Both the position numbers and the translations under genes were made by a program. A model generated the notes under the pieces. The model did not search any database, was not told where the DNA came from, and was given only the letters and a program-made list of their open reading frames with translations. A DNA stretch of 15,510 nucleotides from contig VBJR01000163.1 of assembly GCA_005880175.1 (NCBI GenBank), positions 28,363-43,872 on the forward strand, in the 5' to 3' direction. Origin of the DNA: Chloroflexota bacterium. GTDB lineage: Bacteria > Chloroflexota > Dormibacteria > Dormibacterales > Dormibacteraceae. This document shows positions 14,305-15,510 of the stretch, one piece after another (positions within the stretch are counted from its first letter, which is position 1; every line of letters begins with the position of its first letter).

Positions 14305-15356
14305 CCCGGCGCGGCCCGCAGCAGCCAGCCCAGCTCCAGCCCCGTCGAGTCGATGTCGGGGTCGGTCGTGCCGCCGGCCACGACGGTCAGCGACTCGGAG
14401 CGGAACAGCTCCTCCCAGTACTCGCGAGGCGCCAGCCGCTGACCGGTGAACGGGTGCACCAGGTAGTAGCCGTTGTAGAAGGCCCGGGCGTAGCCGTGCC
14501 GCATCACCGACGGGTCGTCCTGCCGCAGGTCGGGCTCGATCACCAGGAGGTGGGCGGCCGGCGCGGCCGCGAACACGTCGCGCAGGTAGCGCCGGACGCC
14601 GTCCTCGCCTGACTGGCCCAGCACCTCGTGCAGGACGAACGCGGTCAGGACCACGTCCGGGACGATGTCCAGGGCCGCGATGCAGTCCTGGGCCGAGCCC
14701 CGCACGATCCGCACCGTGCCGTCCGACCCCTCCAGCTGCCGCCGGCCCGCCTCGAAGGCCGCCGGGTCGGGCTCGACGCCGATGCCGCGGCAGCCGAGCT
14801 CGGCGCAGATCGCCCCCAGGTAGCGGGGCGAGCCGCAGCCGACGTCGAGGACCAGGCGCGGGGGCGCCGGCAGCCGGGCCACGAGGCGGCGGATCAGGGT
14901 CATGCTGGAATGCACGTCGACCCCGGCGCTGCCGAGCGCGACCCACTCGCCGCGTCTGGCGGTGGGGGAGGCGCCCGCCGCCATGCTCTCGGCGAGCGTG
15001 GCCAGGACGTTGGCGTAGCCGCCGACCATCATCGCGTACCACGCCCGGAACTCGCCGTAGGCACGCCCGCGGGGGGTCAGGCCGACGGCGCCGGCGGGCG
15101 CGAACGCCACGACGTCCTCGACCGCGAGGAACTGGAGCACCGCGATGGTCCGCTCCTCGTCGAGATGGAGAGCCTCGGCCAGCGCCGCGGGCCGGGCCTC
15201 GCCGTGCTCCAGCTCGTCGTAGACGCCGGTGGCGAACAGCGCCTGCAGCGCCGAGGCCAGCGCGAGCCCTCGGAAGGGCTCCATCGCCTCGATCAGGCGC
15301 CGCTCAGCGCCCCTCGGCAGCTGATACGGCGTGGGGGTCGACGTCGTCGGCGGCAT
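14298..15356 (-). CDS. 2-oxo acid C-methyltransferase, MrsA (2-ketoarginine) / MppJ type
   Basis: Encodes 352 aa. ATG 15356 is preceded by AAGGAGG (15369-15363) at 6 nt; a TTG two codons earlier is less likely. An N-terminal helical dimerisation domain (about 25-110) is followed by a SAM-binding domain with LVLDVGCGSPRYLGAI and GIGVEPDPAAF. Then come LTAFVLHEVLGQSGEDGVRR, LLVIEPD and the C-terminal YNGYYLVHPFTGQRL with TGLELGWLLR. These later blocks resemble 2-ketoarginine methyltransferases (MrsA of 3-methylarginine synthesis) and related 2-keto acid C3-methyltransferases such as MppJ and SgvM. With a 2-ketoarginine-forming enzyme encoded nearby, methylation at C3 of ketoarginine or of its cyclic product is plausible. 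The family is fairly clear; the substrate is inferred from context. Its start overlaps the Rieske-like gene by 53 bp. Confidence 0.75.
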   Translation of the reverse strand: MPPTTSTPTPYQLPRGAERRLIEAMEPFRGLALASALQALFATGVYDELEHGEARPAALAEALHLDEERTIAVLQFLAVEDVVAFAPAGAVGLTPRGRAYGEFRAWYAMMVGGYANVLATLAESMAAGASPTARRGEWVALGSAGVDVHSSMTLIRRLVARLPAPPRLVLDVGCGSPRYLGAICAELGCRGIGVEPDPAAFEAGRRQLEGSDGTVRIVRGSAQDCIAALDIVPDVVLTAFVLHEVLGQSGEDGVRRYLRDVFAAAPAAHLLVIEPDLRQDDPSVMRHGYARAFYNGYYLVHPFTGQRLAPREYWEELFRSESLTVVAGGTTDPDIDSTGLELGWLLRAAPGQ

Positions 15357-15510
15357 CGGCAACCTCCTTCCCGAGCGTCGCGAGCAGCTCGGCGTAGAGC
15401 CGGCGGTAGGCGAGACTGAAGCGGTCGGCGCGCGTGTGCGCCTGGGTCGCGGTGGCCAGGGGCGCCTCCAGCGGCCGATGGTTCTCGACGATCGGGTGGT
15501 CCTCCTCGAA
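15304..15510 (-). CDS. C-terminus of a probable Rieske non-heme iron oxygenase (partial)
   Basis: Sixty-eight residues enter from the right edge and stop at 15304-15306. They begin FEEDHPIVENHRPLEAPL and continue HTRADRFSLAYRRLYAEL. This matches the usual end of Rieske oxygenase alpha subunits (a D-x-P-I-V-E-x-x-R-P motif, then R-A-D-R-x-S-x-A-Y-R-R), after which there is a short non-conserved tail. The iron-sulfur and mononuclear iron domains would lie beyond the window, so the family rests on this tail alone. Such enzymes hydroxylate or N-oxygenate small molecules; RohS of azomycin synthesis is a Rieske enzyme acting on an arginine-derived ring. The 53-bp overlap with the methyltransferase start indicates one coupled operon. 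Confidence 0.6.
   Translation of the reverse strand, partial: FEEDHPIVENHRPLEAPLATATQAHTRADRFSLAYRRLYAELLATLGKEVADAADDVDPHAVSAAEGR

Noticed and set aside
13330..15042. A 570-codon open frame on the minus strand
   Set aside because: It runs antisense to the aminotransferase and in another frame of the methyltransferase; the composition is Arg/Gly/Pro-rich with no family signature.
1..15510. CRISPR arrays, insertion sequences, rRNA genes or a complete tRNA
   Set aside because: No regularly spaced repeats, transposase motifs, terminal inverted repeats or rRNA sequence were seen on reading; the only tRNA sequence is the 3' fragment.

Overview
The window is very GC-rich, uses GTG and TTG starts, and packs genes with 4-bp stop/start overlaps. 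It also carries an LmbU-type regulator, a large LuxR-family ATPase regulator and an elongator tRNA-Met remnant of actinobacterial type. Together these point to an antibiotic-producing filamentous actinobacterium; the genus cannot be fixed from the sequence.

Left third (1-2620), accessory DNA. It holds the tail of an unidentified gene, a small TfoX/YjbR-like protein, a scrap of a response-regulator receiver domain fused to a broken Phd-type antitoxin, an intact-looking VapC toxin, a GNAT acetyltransferase, and about 370 bp without genes. The block ends at 2570-2619 in the 3' part of a tRNA-Met gene (anticodon arm, T arm, 3' acceptor strand, CCA) with no 5' half. That is the usual scar of an element integrated in a tRNA gene, and its orientation puts the element on the left.

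Middle (2620-8139), regulators and defence or stability genes. A MntA-HepT toxin-antitoxin pair comes first, with an XRE helix-turn-helix fused to the nucleotidyltransferase antitoxin and an apparently leaderless start. It is followed by a 771-aa ATPase/LuxR regulator closely followed by a class I methyltransferase, a small GRDP-like protein on the minus strand, and an LmbU-family regulator that probably marks the edge of a biosynthetic cluster.

Right half (8130-15510), a biosynthetic locus. A divergent promoter region near 9400-9680 separates an MFS exporter (minus) from a tight plus-strand operon: a NodU/TobZ-type carbamoyltransferase, an MppP-type PLP-dependent arginine oxidase/hydroxylase, an MppR-type acetoacetate-decarboxylase-fold cyclase, and an IlvE-type fold-IV aminotransferase. 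Convergent to it are a 2-oxo acid C-methyltransferase of MrsA/MppJ type and, overlapping it at the window edge, what looks like the C-terminus of a Rieske oxygenase.

Working model (inference). L-Arg is oxidised to 4-hydroxy-2-ketoarginine, cyclised to a 2-ketoenduracididine-like acid, possibly C3-methylated at the keto acid stage, and re-aminated by the IlvE-like enzyme. The Rieske enzyme and carbamoyltransferase would supply hydroxylation and carbamoylation, and the MFS protein would export the product. No NRPS or PKS gene is visible here, so the product may be a small free molecule or a precursor made for genes beyond the right edge. I do not recognise this combination from a characterised cluster.
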